64,000 bases of DNA, taken from the NCBI RefSeq assembly GCF_004168035.1, contig NZ_SDPU01000028.1, positions 62,001-126,000 of the forward strand, written 5' to 3'. The DNA comes from Nocardioides iriomotensis (lineage in GTDB: Bacteria; Actinomycetota; Actinomycetes; Propionibacteriales; Nocardioidaceae). Under the pieces are notes generated by a model, which saw only the letters and a list, made by a program, of their open reading frames with translations, did no database searches and was not told where the DNA came from. Below, piece by piece: positions 1 through 6,995 of the stretch; the stretch's first letter is position 1; each line of letters starts with the position of its first letter. Made by a program: the position numbers and the translations under genes.

Positions 1-867
1 GCCCCACTCGCCGACCACGGACGCGAACACGCCGACCATGGACGGCTGCCGCGTGGCCGCCAGCTCGGGCTGTGCGACGACCGAGTAGCTCGACAGCGTG
101 ACGAGCGCGAAGATCGACAGCACGCTGAGGAAGCCGAGCACGGTCGCCCGGCCGACGTCCTCGCGACGCTTGGCGTAGCGCGAGTACACGCTCGCGCCCT
201 CGATGCCGATGAACACGAACGTCGTGATCAGCATGGTGTTGCGGACCTGCTCGTTGAGCGTGCCGAGGTCGCCGTACCCGTAGGCCGTCCAGTTGTCCGA
301 GAAGACGCCGGCGTCGAAGTTCACGAACAGGACCACGATGAAGACCAGGATCGGGATGATCTTGAAGATCGTGACCACCCGGTTGATGACCGCCGCGTCC
401 CGGACCCCGCGGGCGACGAGGTAGTGGAACAGCCAGACCCCGACCGTGGAGACCGCGACAGCCAGGAACGTGGCCCCGTCGCCGAAGCCCTCGAAGAACG
501 CACCGACGGTCGCGGACATGAACACCCAGTAGAAGGTGTTGCCGGCGACCGTGCTCGCCCAGAACCCGATCGCGGAGTTGAAGCCGGCGTAGTCGCCGAA
601 GCCCGCCTTGGCGTAGATGAAGACACCGGAGTCCAGCTCGGGCTTGCGGATGGCCAGGTTCTGGAAGACGAACGCCAGCATGAGCATCCCGGTGCCGGCC
701 ACCGCCCAGGCGATGAGCGACCCGAGGATCCCGGTCGCGACGCCGAACCGGGCCGGGAGCGAGAAGACGCCCGCGCCGACCATGCCTCCGACCACCAGCC
801 CGGCGAGCGTCGGGACGCTCATCGTCCGGGTGGTCACGCTCGAGGAGGTCTCGGTCTGTGCGCTCAT
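1..867 (-). CDS. APC-superfamily amino acid permease (arginine/ornithine antiporter-like), 3' end cut by window
   Basis: Cytoplasmic-membrane permease, probably exchanging or importing an amino acid. The 289 residues in the window start at an ATG preceded by GGGTGAAGGG. Residues 28-38 (GMVGAGVFSLP) are the glycine-rich break in helix 1 typical of the APC family, and about seven more hydrophobic segments follow. The C-terminal part lies outside the window. The next genes upstream, on the same strand, encode a mu-crystallin-type reductase and a proline racemase-family enzyme, so uptake of a proline-related or basic amino acid is inferred. Similarity is closest to ArcD-like basic amino acid antiporters, but the substrate cannot be read from the sequence; a polyamine exchanger is also possible. 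Confidence 0.8.
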   Translation of the reverse strand, partial: MSAQTETSSSVTTRTMSVPTLAGLVVGGMVGAGVFSLPARFGVATGILGSLIAWAVAGTGMLMLAFVFQNLAIRKPELDSGVFIYAKAGFGDYAGFNSAIGFWASTVAGNTFYWVFMSATVGAFFEGFGDGATFLAVAVSTVGVWLFHYLVARGVRDAAVINRVVTIFKIIPILVFIVVLFVNFDAGVFSDNWTAYGYGDLGTLNEQVRNTMLITTFVFIGIEGASVYSRYAKRREDVGRATVLGFLSVLSIFALVTLSSYSVVAQPELAATRQPSMVGVFASVVGEWG

Positions 868-987
868 CCCTTCACCCCCGAGGGGTCGTCCGGCCACGAG
901 GCACTGCGGCGGAAACTGCGGCGTCTCTCAACCATGTCCCGGGGCGACGCACCCGCGCCATAGCCCGGCCGGCACGCTCCCTTGGTC

Positions 988-1010
988 CACGCGGGCCATG
1001 CCCGCGCGTG
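988..1010 (-). terminator. Hairpin after the ornithine cyclodeaminase-like gene
   Basis: CACGCGGGC and GCCCGCGCGTG form a stem with one bulge around a CAT loop, about 12 bases beyond the stop codon of the reductase gene. There is no clear T run, as is common in high-GC actinobacteria. It would separate that gene from the permease downstream. Confidence 0.4.
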
Positions 1011-1021
1011 ACTGGGCCGCC

Positions 1022-1942
1022 TCAGCGCGACGGAGACCTGTCGACGACGGCGCGGGCGACCACGAGGTCCTGCCACGACATCCCGACGCTCTTGAACACC
1101 AGGGGGCGTCCGGTCGGCGCCACCGCGGTGCCGGCGACCAGGTCCCGCAGCGGCACGAGGTCCTGCTCGGCGAGGGCTCCCTCGGCGACCGCCATGACGA
1201 CGTCCCCGGCCTCGCGCAGGGCGGTCGCGCGGTCCTCCACGACGACGGTCGCGCGCGCCATCAGGGCGGCGTCGAGCTCGCGAGCGTCCGGCTCGTGCGA
1301 CCCGACCGCGACCACCACGGTGTCGTCGCGCAGCAGCGACGAGTCGAGCACCGGGGTCCGGGCGGACGTGGCGCACACGACGACGTCGGCACCGCGCAGC
1401 GCGTCGTCGGCGGCCGCCGTACCGAGAGCGAGGGCGTCGACGGGTGCGCGCCCGGGGTCGCGCACGAGGTAGCTGGTGCGCGCGACCCGGCGGACCGCCG
1501 CCAGCGTCTCGGCGTGGGCCACCGCCTGTGGTCCGGCGCCGACCACGACCAGCCGCAGAGGGTGGTCGGGAAGGTGGTCGAGGACGGCGGCGACCGACAC
1601 CGCCGGCGTGCGCAGCGTGGTCAGCGCGGTTCCGTCGAGGACCGCCCGCAGGCTGAGCGTCTCGTGGTCATAGAGCAGGTAGACCGCCTGGATCCGCGGC
1701 AGGCCGCGCGCGGGGTTCGCGGGCGCCACCGTCACGACCTTCACCCCGGCCGCACCGGCGTCCCGGCCGTCGACGGGACGGGTCTGCGACGGCATCAGGA
1801 GGAACTGGCCCGCGTCGAGGTCGACCGGGATCCGCTGCGGATCGAGAGCGGGGTCCAGCCCGCCGAGGAGTACGCCGCGGATGGCGTCGACGGCAGCGGC
1901 GGGACCGAGCGCGGCGACGGCGGCGGAGTCGAGGAACCTCAC
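1022..1942 (-). CDS. Ornithine cyclodeaminase / mu-crystallin family protein
   Basis: NAD(P)-dependent cytoplasmic enzyme of the ornithine cyclodeaminase/mu-crystallin family, 306 residues, the usual length. Family features are an N-terminal dimerisation part with Lys68 (GVKVV) and Arg111 (LRTPA), then a Rossmann fold with GAGPQA at 135-140. The GTG start at 1942 overlaps the TGA stop of the proline racemase-family gene by 4 bases (GTGA), implying translational coupling. Members act as ornithine cyclodeaminase, as delta1-pyrroline-2-carboxylate reductase or as ketimine reductase. Next to a proline racemase-family gene the pyrroline-2-carboxylate reductase role in hydroxyproline breakdown is attractive, but this is inference from context. 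Confidence 0.85.
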   Translation of the reverse strand: MRFLDSAAVAALGPAAAVDAIRGVLLGGLDPALDPQRIPVDLDAGQFLLMPSQTRPVDGRDAGAAGVKVVTVAPANPARGLPRIQAVYLLYDHETLSLRAVLDGTALTTLRTPAVSVAAVLDHLPDHPLRLVVVGAGPQAVAHAETLAAVRRVARTSYLVRDPGRAPVDALALGTAAADDALRGADVVVCATSARTPVLDSSLLRDDTVVVAVGSHEPDARELDAALMARATVVVEDRATALREAGDVVMAVAEGALAEQDLVPLRDLVAGTAVAPTGRPLVFKSVGMSWQDLVVARAVVDRSPSR

Positions 1943-2955
1943 CGCAGCACGAACCCCGGGACCAGCGGGTCGTGCGCGTCCACCGAGAACACGTGCTCGC
2001 CGGTGCGGTAGGCCATGCCGGTCACCTGCGGCACGACGGCGGGGCGCCCGTCGACGTCGACCTCCTCCACGACCCGGCCGACGAACGTGCTGCCGACGAT
2101 CGAGTCGTGCCGGAGCCGGGTGCCCCCAGCCAGCCGACCGTCGGCGGCCAGCACCGCGATCCGCGCGGCGGTCCCCGACCCGCACGGCGACCGGTCGACC
2201 TCGCCGTCGGCGAACACCGCGACGTTGCGCTGGTGCACCTCGCCGGGGCCGTCGCCGAGCTCGTCGAACCAGACGGTCCCGTAGACGCCGTCCAGCCGCG
2301 GGTCGGTCGGGTGCCGGGCGTGCTCGCTGTCGTCGAGCGCCCACTTGATCTCGCGGCCGATCCGGATCAGCTCACCCAGGTGCTCGGGCTCCACCGAGAG
2401 GCCCACGTCGGCGGCCGGCAGCGTCGCGTAGGTCGCGCCGCCGTACGACACCACCACCTCCACCTCGCCGCACGAGGTCGTCACGGGGACGCCGCGCGCG
2501 ACCACCCAGCTCGGCACGTTGACGAAGTCGACCGCCACCACGCGGCCACCCTCGCGGTGGACGCGCGCGGTGACCCGCCCCGACGGCACGTCGACCAGCA
2601 CGTCCACGCTGCCGGTCGGCGGCGCCGCGACGCGACCGGTCTCGACGGCCCACACACCGAGCGCGATGGTGCCGTGACCACAGGCGGTCGAGAACCCGTC
2701 CTTGTGCCAGAAGAGCACGCCCAGGTGCGCGCCCTCGTCGTCGGGCGGTACGACGAACCCGCCGTACATGTCCGCGTGGCCGCGCGGCTCGGAGCAGAGC
2801 AGGGCGCGCAGCGTCTGGACGTCCGGGTCCTCGATGGCACGGGCCCGGCGCTCCGCGACCGTGTCCCCCGGCAGCGGCACGGGCGGGTCGGCGACGATCC
2901 GGAACGGCTCACCCGCGGTGTGGTAGTCCGTGGTCGCGATGCTCGGGGGCAGCAC
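1939..2955 (-). CDS. Proline racemase family enzyme (proline racemase / 4-hydroxyproline epimerase-like)
   Basis: Cofactor-independent enzyme acting on proline or hydroxyproline, 338 residues. Two catalytic cysteines are visible: Cys92 in STACGHGTI and Cys258 in DRSPCGSGT. Racemases and epimerases carry both, whereas trans-3-hydroxyproline dehydratases usually replace the second with Thr, so racemase or epimerase activity is favoured. A GTG start at 2955 is chosen because the following residues (ATTDYHTAGEPFR) match the conserved N-terminus; the frame is open further upstream to 3051 but that extension has no family-like residues. It leads a probable operon with the cyclodeaminase-like gene (4-base overlap) and perhaps the permease. 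Confidence 0.85.
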   Translation of the reverse strand: MLPPSIATTDYHTAGEPFRIVADPPVPLPGDTVAERRARAIEDPDVQTLRALLCSEPRGHADMYGGFVVPPDDEGAHLGVLFWHKDGFSTACGHGTIALGVWAVETGRVAAPPTGSVDVLVDVPSGRVTARVHREGGRVVAVDFVNVPSWVVARGVPVTTSCGEVEVVVSYGGATYATLPAADVGLSVEPEHLGELIRIGREIKWALDDSEHARHPTDPRLDGVYGTVWFDELGDGPGEVHQRNVAVFADGEVDRSPCGSGTAARIAVLAADGRLAGGTRLRHDSIVGSTFVGRVVEEVDVDGRPAVVPQVTGMAYRTGEHVFSVDAHDPLVPGFVLR

Positions 2956-2988
2956 GCGGCCATCGTGACACGGCCGGGGCGGCGTGGT

Positions 2989-3005
2989 GTTCACCGAATG
3001 TTCAC
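2989..3005. promoter_or_regulatory. GTTCAC direct repeat between divergent genes
   Basis: Two GTTCAC hexamers spaced 11 bases start to start (about one helical turn) lie between the proline racemase-family gene and the divergent small gene at 3041. The layout suits a dimeric activator or repressor site. The regulator is unknown and no matching regulator gene is adjacent. Confidence 0.3.
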
Positions 3006-3040
3006 TTGAGTGCGGGGCTCGCCGGTGGTCACCATCGATC

Positions 3041-3259
3041 ATGACCCTCACCGTTCACGCCGGCCACGACGAGGAGACTCGCATCGCCGACGTGCGGAAC
3101 CGCTTGACCCAGCGGTTCCCGGACCTCGACCCGGCACTGGTGGTCCGCGCCGTCGACGAGGCGCACCGTGAGCTCGCCGGCGCCACCGTCCGCGACTTCG
3201 TGCCGATCCTCGTGGAGAAGCACGCCCGCGACGTCCTCGAGCAGGCACGCCGCGGCTGA
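3041..3259 (+). CDS. Small three-helix-bundle dimerization-type protein
   Basis: A 72-residue, charged, soluble protein predicted to be almost entirely helical, with three amphipathic stretches (about residues 11-23, 29-45 and 50-69). The pattern RFPDLDPALV, then RDFVPILVEKHARD, is typical of small actinobacterial proteins labelled three-helix bundle dimerization domain. The ATG at 3041 is chosen; an upstream in-frame start at 2984 would add residues unlike the family and overlap the intergenic repeat. Function is unknown. It stands alone, divergent from the proline racemase-family gene. Confidence 0.65.
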   Translation: MTLTVHAGHDEETRIADVRNRLTQRFPDLDPALVVRAVDEAHRELAGATVRDFVPILVEKHARDVLEQARRG

Positions 3260-3357
3260 CCGCGACGTACGAGCTGCACGCGCTCGCGGCCGTCCCGCAA
3301 CCACATCGTGCGTCGAGCAGCCCTGGGGCGAGGGACGTTCGGCCGTGGTCACCGTCT

Positions 3358-3380
3358 CCTCCGAGGACGACGATCGGAGG
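3358..3380 (+). other. Small inverted repeat upstream of the membrane protein gene
   Basis: CCTCCGA and TCGGAGG form a 7-base inverted repeat with a 9-base loop, ending 18 bases before the ATG at 3399 and just upstream of its GAGGAG ribosome site. It could be an operator, a leader hairpin or a terminator for the preceding small gene. Confidence 0.3.
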
Positions 3381-3398
3381 TGAGACGAGGAGCGTGCG

Positions 3399-3908
3399 AT
3401 GAGCATCGACATGGTCGTTCCGCTGACCTGGCTGGCCCTCGGCACCGTGATCGTGGTGAGCAGCCTCCGTGCCCGGCGCAGCCGGCGTGCCTACCTGGTG
3501 GGCGTGGTGTCGGTCAGCGGGCTGTGGGTGGTGGCGGGCGCCCTGGTCAACGCCCTCTTCCTCAGCCGCGGCGACGACTACTCCGGGTTCGCCGACGGCG
3601 CACCGGTCGCGTGGGTGACCGACACGTGGGAGTCGCTCGTCGTCCCGCACCACACGTTCTTCATCGGGCTACTGATCGCCTTCGAGGCGGTGGTCGGTGC
3701 GCTCGTGCTGGTCGCGGGCCCGGCGCGGCAGGCGTCATTGCTGCTGCTGGTCGCGTTCAACGTCGCCGTCGTGTCGTTCGGCCTCGCCTACCTGGCGTGG
3801 ACCGTGCCGATGGTCCTCGCGCTCACCCTGCTGTGGCGGGCCGGACGCCAGCCGCAGGCAGAAGACGGTCCCGCGCGGTCTTTGACTTCGAGTACTCGAA
3901 GTTCCTAG
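3399..3908 (+). CDS. Four-helix membrane protein of unknown function
   Basis: A 169-residue integral membrane protein with four hydrophobic helices (about residues 6-22, 32-54, 84-105 and 113-143). Between helices 2 and 3 is a polar loop (SRGDDYSGFADGAPVAWVTDTWESL). The ATG has an upstream GAGGAGCG ribosome site. The product is not recognised beyond a general actinobacterial membrane protein. Its last codons overlap the promoter of the MerR gene that follows, so its 3' end may be under regulatory constraint. A link to the MerR/alcohol dehydrogenase pair is possible but unproven. Confidence 0.6.
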   Translation: MSIDMVVPLTWLALGTVIVVSSLRARRSRRAYLVGVVSVSGLWVVAGALVNALFLSRGDDYSGFADGAPVAWVTDTWESLVVPHHTFFIGLLIAFEAVVGALVLVAGPARQASLLLLVAFNVAVVSFGLAYLAWTVPMVLALTLLWRAGRQPQAEDGPARSLTSSTRSS

Positions 3909-3911
3909 CGT
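3882..3911 (+). promoter_or_regulatory. MerR-type promoter with perfect 18-bp palindrome; leaderless start
   Basis: A -35 box TTGACT (3882-3887) and a -10 box TAGCGT (3906-3911) lie 18 bases apart. The perfect palindrome ACTTCGAGTACTCGAAGT (3885-3902) fills the spacer, the classic position of a MerR-family operator. The GTG start of the merR gene begins 7 bases after the -10 box, so the transcript should be leaderless. This implies autoregulation. Confidence 0.75.
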
Positions 3912-3918
3912 CGACGAC

Positions 3919-4380
3919 GTGAGTGCACGTACCGCCCAGCACGCCTACACGATCCGGGAAGCCGCGACATTGACCGGCCTGCCGGCCAGCACCCTGCGCT
4001 ACTACGAGTCCATCGGCGTGATCGCACCGATCAGCCGGGGGGCGAGCAGCAAGCACCGGGTGTACGACGAGGACGACCTCGACCAGCTCATGTGGGTCGC
4101 CTGCCTCGCCGCGACCGGCATGTCGGTCGGTGACATGCGCCAGTACATGGCGAACGGGCAGCTGGGTCCCGGTGCCGCCGCTGAGCAGATCGACCTGCTC
4201 TCGGCGCAGCAGGAGCGGCTGGAGCAGGAGGCCGAGAGCCTCGCGCTGCGCCGGCGGTACGTCGCCCTGAAGATCGACTACTGGCACGCGGTCGACGCGG
4301 GCGACACCGCCCGCGCCGAGCTGCTGAGCGGCGAGGCCCGGGTCCTCGCCGACGAGCTCCAGCGAGCCCGGAAGCAGTAG
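3919..4380 (+). CDS. MerR family transcriptional regulator
   Basis: DNA-binding regulator of 153 residues. The N-terminal winged helix-turn-helix (about residues 10-78: [47 protein letters not shown]) is followed by a long dimerisation coiled coil (about 90-120). No cysteine-rich metal-binding tail is present, so a small-molecule or redox/aldehyde signal is more likely than a metal. The GTG start at 3919 is fixed by the promoter, which leaves no room for a leader. The alcohol dehydrogenase gene 91 bases downstream is the probable target, as in AdhR/NmlR-type pairs. The operator inside the spacer indicates that it also controls itself. Confidence 0.88.
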   Translation: MSARTAQHAYTIREAATLTGLPASTLRYYESIGVIAPISRGASSKHRVYDEDDLDQLMWVACLAATGMSVGDMRQYMANGQLGPGAAAEQIDLLSAQQERLEQEAESLALRRRYVALKIDYWHAVDAGDTARAELLSGEARVLADELQRARKQ

Positions 4381-4471
4381 TCGCCCACGCACCACGACCG
4401 CGGACCGCACGGCCCGCCGTCCTGGCGCGCCCATGACCGACCCGGACCACACCAGAGACAAGGAAATCCTC

Positions 4472-5512
4472 ATGCAGGTCAACGCCTACGCGGCACCCGC
4501 CGCCGGCCTTCCCCTGGCCCCGACCACCATCGAGCGCCGCGACGTCGGGCCGAACGACGTCCTCATCGAGATCCAGTACGCCGGCATCTGCCACTCCGAC
4601 ATCCACACCGTCAACGGCGACTGGGGCCCCCAGCCGTTCCCGGTCGTGCCGGGCCACGAGATCGTCGGCACCGTCACCGAGGTCGGCACCGGGGTCACCC
4701 GCCACCGGGTCGGCGACCGCGTCGGCGTCGGCTGCATGGTCGGCTCCTGCGGCGAGTGCGCGAGCTGCCGCAACGGCGACGAGCAGTACTGCGTCGACGG
4801 GATGGTGCCGACGTACGCCGGCACCGACCGCGACGGCAGCACCACGCAGGGCGGCTACTCCACCCACGTCGTCGTCGACGCCGACTACGTCCTGTCCGTC
4901 CCCGAGGGTCTGGACCCGGTTGCGGCCGCACCGCTGCTGTGCGCCGGCATCACGACCTACGCGCCGCTGCGGAAGTGGAACGCCGGCCCCGGCACCAGGG
5001 TCGCGGTCGTCGGGCTCGGCGGCCTGGGGCACATGGCGGTCAGGATCGCCCACGCGCTGGGCGCCGAGGTGACCGTGCTGTCGCAGTCGCTGAAGAAGCA
5101 GGAGGACGGACTGCGCCTGGGCGCCGACGCCTACCACGCCACGTCCGACCCGGCCACGTTCGAGCAGCTGGCCGGCCGGTTCGACCTGATCGTCAACACC
5201 GTCAGCGCGCACATCGACGTCGACGCCTACCTCGGGCTGGTCGCCGTCGACGGGACGCTGGTGAACGTCGGCGCCCCCGCGGAGCCGCTGAGCCTCAACG
5301 TGTTCTCGCTCATCGGTGCGCGCCGCTCCTTCGCCGGCTCGATGATCGGCGGCATCGCACTCACCCAGGAGATGCTCGACTTCTGCGCCGAGCACGGGAT
5401 CGGCGCCGAGGTCGAGGTGATCCCCGCGGAGAAGATCAACGAGGCCTACGAGCGCGTCCTCGCCTCCGACGTGCGCTACCGCTTCGTGATCGACACCAGC
5501 ACCCTGGTCTGA
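4472..5512 (+). CDS. Zinc-dependent NAD(P)-dependent alcohol dehydrogenase (YahK/cinnamyl alcohol dehydrogenase type)
   Basis: Medium-chain dehydrogenase/reductase, 346 residues, interconverting alcohols and aldehydes; this subgroup usually works as an NADPH aldehyde reductase. Catalytic zinc ligands are Cys40 (GICHSD) and His62-Glu63 (GHE), with a third Cys further on (LLCAGITT). Structural zinc is held by Cys93, 96, 99 and 107. The Rossmann motif GLGGLGHM lies near residue 180. The ATG at 4472 follows an AAGGA ribosome site; an in-frame ATG at 4433 lacks one. The gene is preceded by the MerR gene, which probably regulates it in response to aldehydes or a related stress. Confidence 0.9.
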   Translation: MQVNAYAAPAAGLPLAPTTIERRDVGPNDVLIEIQYAGICHSDIHTVNGDWGPQPFPVVPGHEIVGTVTEVGTGVTRHRVGDRVGVGCMVGSCGECASCRNGDEQYCVDGMVPTYAGTDRDGSTTQGGYSTHVVVDADYVLSVPEGLDPVAAAPLLCAGITTYAPLRKWNAGPGTRVAVVGLGGLGHMAVRIAHALGAEVTVLSQSLKKQEDGLRLGADAYHATSDPATFEQLAGRFDLIVNTVSAHIDVDAYLGLVAVDGTLVNVGAPAEPLSLNVFSLIGARRSFAGSMIGGIALTQEMLDFCAEHGIGAEVEVIPAEKINEAYERVLASDVRYRFVIDTSTLV

Positions 5513-5520
5513 CCGGAGCG

Positions 5521-5555
5521 GGGGCGCCCGGCCCGGACGGATGACCGGGCGCTCC
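5521..5555 (+). terminator. GC-rich hairpin after the alcohol dehydrogenase
   Basis: GGGGCGCCCGG pairs with CCGGGCGCTCC (one G-T pair) across a 13-base loop, starting 8 bases after the stop codon. There is no T tail. It is a plausible intrinsic terminator for the MerR/dehydrogenase transcript. Confidence 0.6.
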
Positions 5556-5590
5556 CGTGGTGCCGGCAGCACGATCCGGAGCCCCTCTCG

Positions 5591-5618
5591 GGTTTCAACC
5601 GGACCAGCCTCCGGGTAG
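5591..5618 (+). promoter_or_regulatory. SigF/SigB-type promoter of the sigma factor gene
   Basis: GGTTT (5591-5595), 17 bases, GGGTAG (5613-5618). This fits the mycobacterial SigF pattern GGTTT-N15-17-GGGTA. It lies 64 bases before the start codon of a SigF-like gene, implying that the sigma factor transcribes its own gene. Confidence 0.6.
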
Positions 5619-5681
5619 GACCCCAGGACACGAACCGCTGCAGAAGATCGGCGGTGACGCTCGAACCTGGGAAGAGCTGTC

Positions 5682-6536
5682 ATGGCCATCCACGCTGCCG
5701 AAAGCGCCTCCGCGCCCGTCGGCCCGTCCACCCCGAACACGCCCGCGGCCGACCCCGATCGGGGCACCCGCGAGCCCACCACGGCCGTGTTGCTGCGGCG
5801 GGCGCAGGACGCGACCGACGAGGTCGAGCGCAGCCGCCTCCTCGAGGAGGTCGTGCTCCTCAACCTCGGCCCGGCGCGGCGTCTCGCCCGCCGGTACGCC
5901 GGACGCGGGGTGGCCGTCGAGGACCTCGAGCAGGTCGCCTACACGGCTCTGGTGCTCGCGGCCCGACGCTTCGACCCGACGTACGGCTCGGAGTTCCTCG
6001 CCTACGCGGCGACGTGCATCAGGGGCGAGCTCCGCAAGCACTTCCGGGACCACGCCTGGATGGTCCGGCCGACCCGGCAGGTGCAGGAAATGCAGCCGCG
6101 GATCAACGCGGCGCGCGAGGAGCTGGGGCAGGAGCTGGGCCGCTCGCCGCGGCCGACGGAGCTGGCCGAGCACCTCGGCGTGGGGCTCGACGTCGTCATC
6201 GAGGCGCTCGCTGCCGACGGGTGCTTCTCGCCCTCGTCGCTCGACCGCCCGTTCGCCGAGGAGGGCTCGGCGTCGCTGGCCGACTCGCTGCCCGCGGAGA
6301 CCGACGAGTGGCAGGCCGTCGAGGCACGGCTGCTGCTCGAGCCCCTGGTGGCGCGGCTGGACGAGCGCGACCGTCGCATCGTGGAGCTGCGCTTCGTGCA
6401 CGAGCGCACCCAGCAGGAGATCGCCGACGACATCGGCGTGACCCAGATGCACGTCTCGCGGCTGCTCCGCCGGATCCTCGCCGAGCTGCGCGAGCAGCTG
6501 GAGCGGCCCGGAGCGCGCGGGATCACCCACGGCTGA
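5682..6536 (+). CDS. RNA polymerase sigma factor, SigF/SigB stress family
   Basis: Alternative sigma-70 family factor of 284 residues, in the size range of the actinobacterial SigB/SigF group. After a low-complexity N-terminus, region 2 covers about residues 45-115 (LGPARRLARRYAGRG, EDLEQVAYTALVLAARRFDP, EFLAYAATCIRGELRKHFRD), region 3 about 120-190 and region 4 about 215-275, whose helix-turn-helix is TQQEIADDIGVTQMHVSRLL. Such factors direct general stress, osmotic and developmental genes and are normally held by an RsbW-type anti-sigma factor. No rsbW lies directly beside it; a STAS antagonist gene follows and RsbW-like ATPases are encoded near 57.2 and 62.0 kb. Its own promoter is SigF-type. 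Confidence 0.9.
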   Translation: MAIHAAESASAPVGPSTPNTPAADPDRGTREPTTAVLLRRAQDATDEVERSRLLEEVVLLNLGPARRLARRYAGRGVAVEDLEQVAYTALVLAARRFDPTYGSEFLAYAATCIRGELRKHFRDHAWMVRPTRQVQEMQPRINAAREELGQELGRSPRPTELAEHLGVGLDVVIEALAADGCFSPSSLDRPFAEEGSASLADSLPAETDEWQAVEARLLLEPLVARLDERDRRIVELRFVHERTQQEIADDIGVTQMHVSRLLRRILAELREQLERPGARGITHG

Positions 6537-6564
6537 GCGGCGCGACCGCGCAAGAATCGCCAGA

Positions 6565-6594
6565 CCGGCCGGCAGGTGACACACTGACGGCCGG
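6565..6594 (+). terminator. Hairpin between the sigma factor and STAS genes
   Basis: CCGGCCG and CGGCCGG form a 7-base stem around a 16-base loop, 29 bases after the sigma factor stop codon and 42 bases before the STAS start. No T tail is present; partial termination or a leader structure are equally possible. Confidence 0.35.
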
Positions 6595-6635
6595 GGCTCA
6601 AACAGCGGGCACCGACCTCGCGTCCAGGAGCCCCC

Positions 6636-6977
6636 ATGCACCTCGAGCTGAAACCTGTGTCCGACGACTGTGTCCACGTGAGCATCGAGGGCGAGGTCGA
6701 CCTGGAGAACAGTGACGACCTGCGCGAGGCGCTCATCCTGGCGAGCGCCCAGGCGTCACGGATCGAGCTGCACTCGGCGGCCCTGACCTTCATCGACTCC
6801 GCCGGGCTGTCCGCGCTGATCGCGGGCCACCGCGCCCTCGTCAGCCGGTACGGCGCGGCGGCGACGATCGTCGTCGTCGACCCGCCGCAGCACCTGCAGC
6901 GCCTGCTGCAGGTCGTCGGCCTGACCGACCTGTTCCCGAGCGTCACCGCGCAGGACTGTCCGGCGCTCGAGGTCTGA
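6636..6977 (+). CDS. STAS-domain anti-sigma factor antagonist
   Basis: Cytoplasmic partner-switching protein of 113 residues, one complete STAS domain. Unphosphorylated antagonists bind an RsbW-type anti-sigma kinase and free the sigma factor; phosphorylation of a conserved Ser switches this off. The motif TFIDSAGLSAL is at residues 51-61, with Ser55 as the expected phosphoacceptor. The start ATG is preceded by CCAGGAGC. It lies 100 bases after the sigma factor gene on the same strand, so control of that sigma factor is the simplest reading. The cognate kinase is not adjacent. Confidence 0.85.
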   Translation: MHLELKPVSDDCVHVSIEGEVDLENSDDLREALILASAQASRIELHSAALTFIDSAGLSALIAGHRALVSRYGAAATIVVVDPPQHLQRLLQVVGLTDLFPSVTAQDCPALEV

Positions 6978-6995
6978 CGACCGGCGGGCTCCGGT

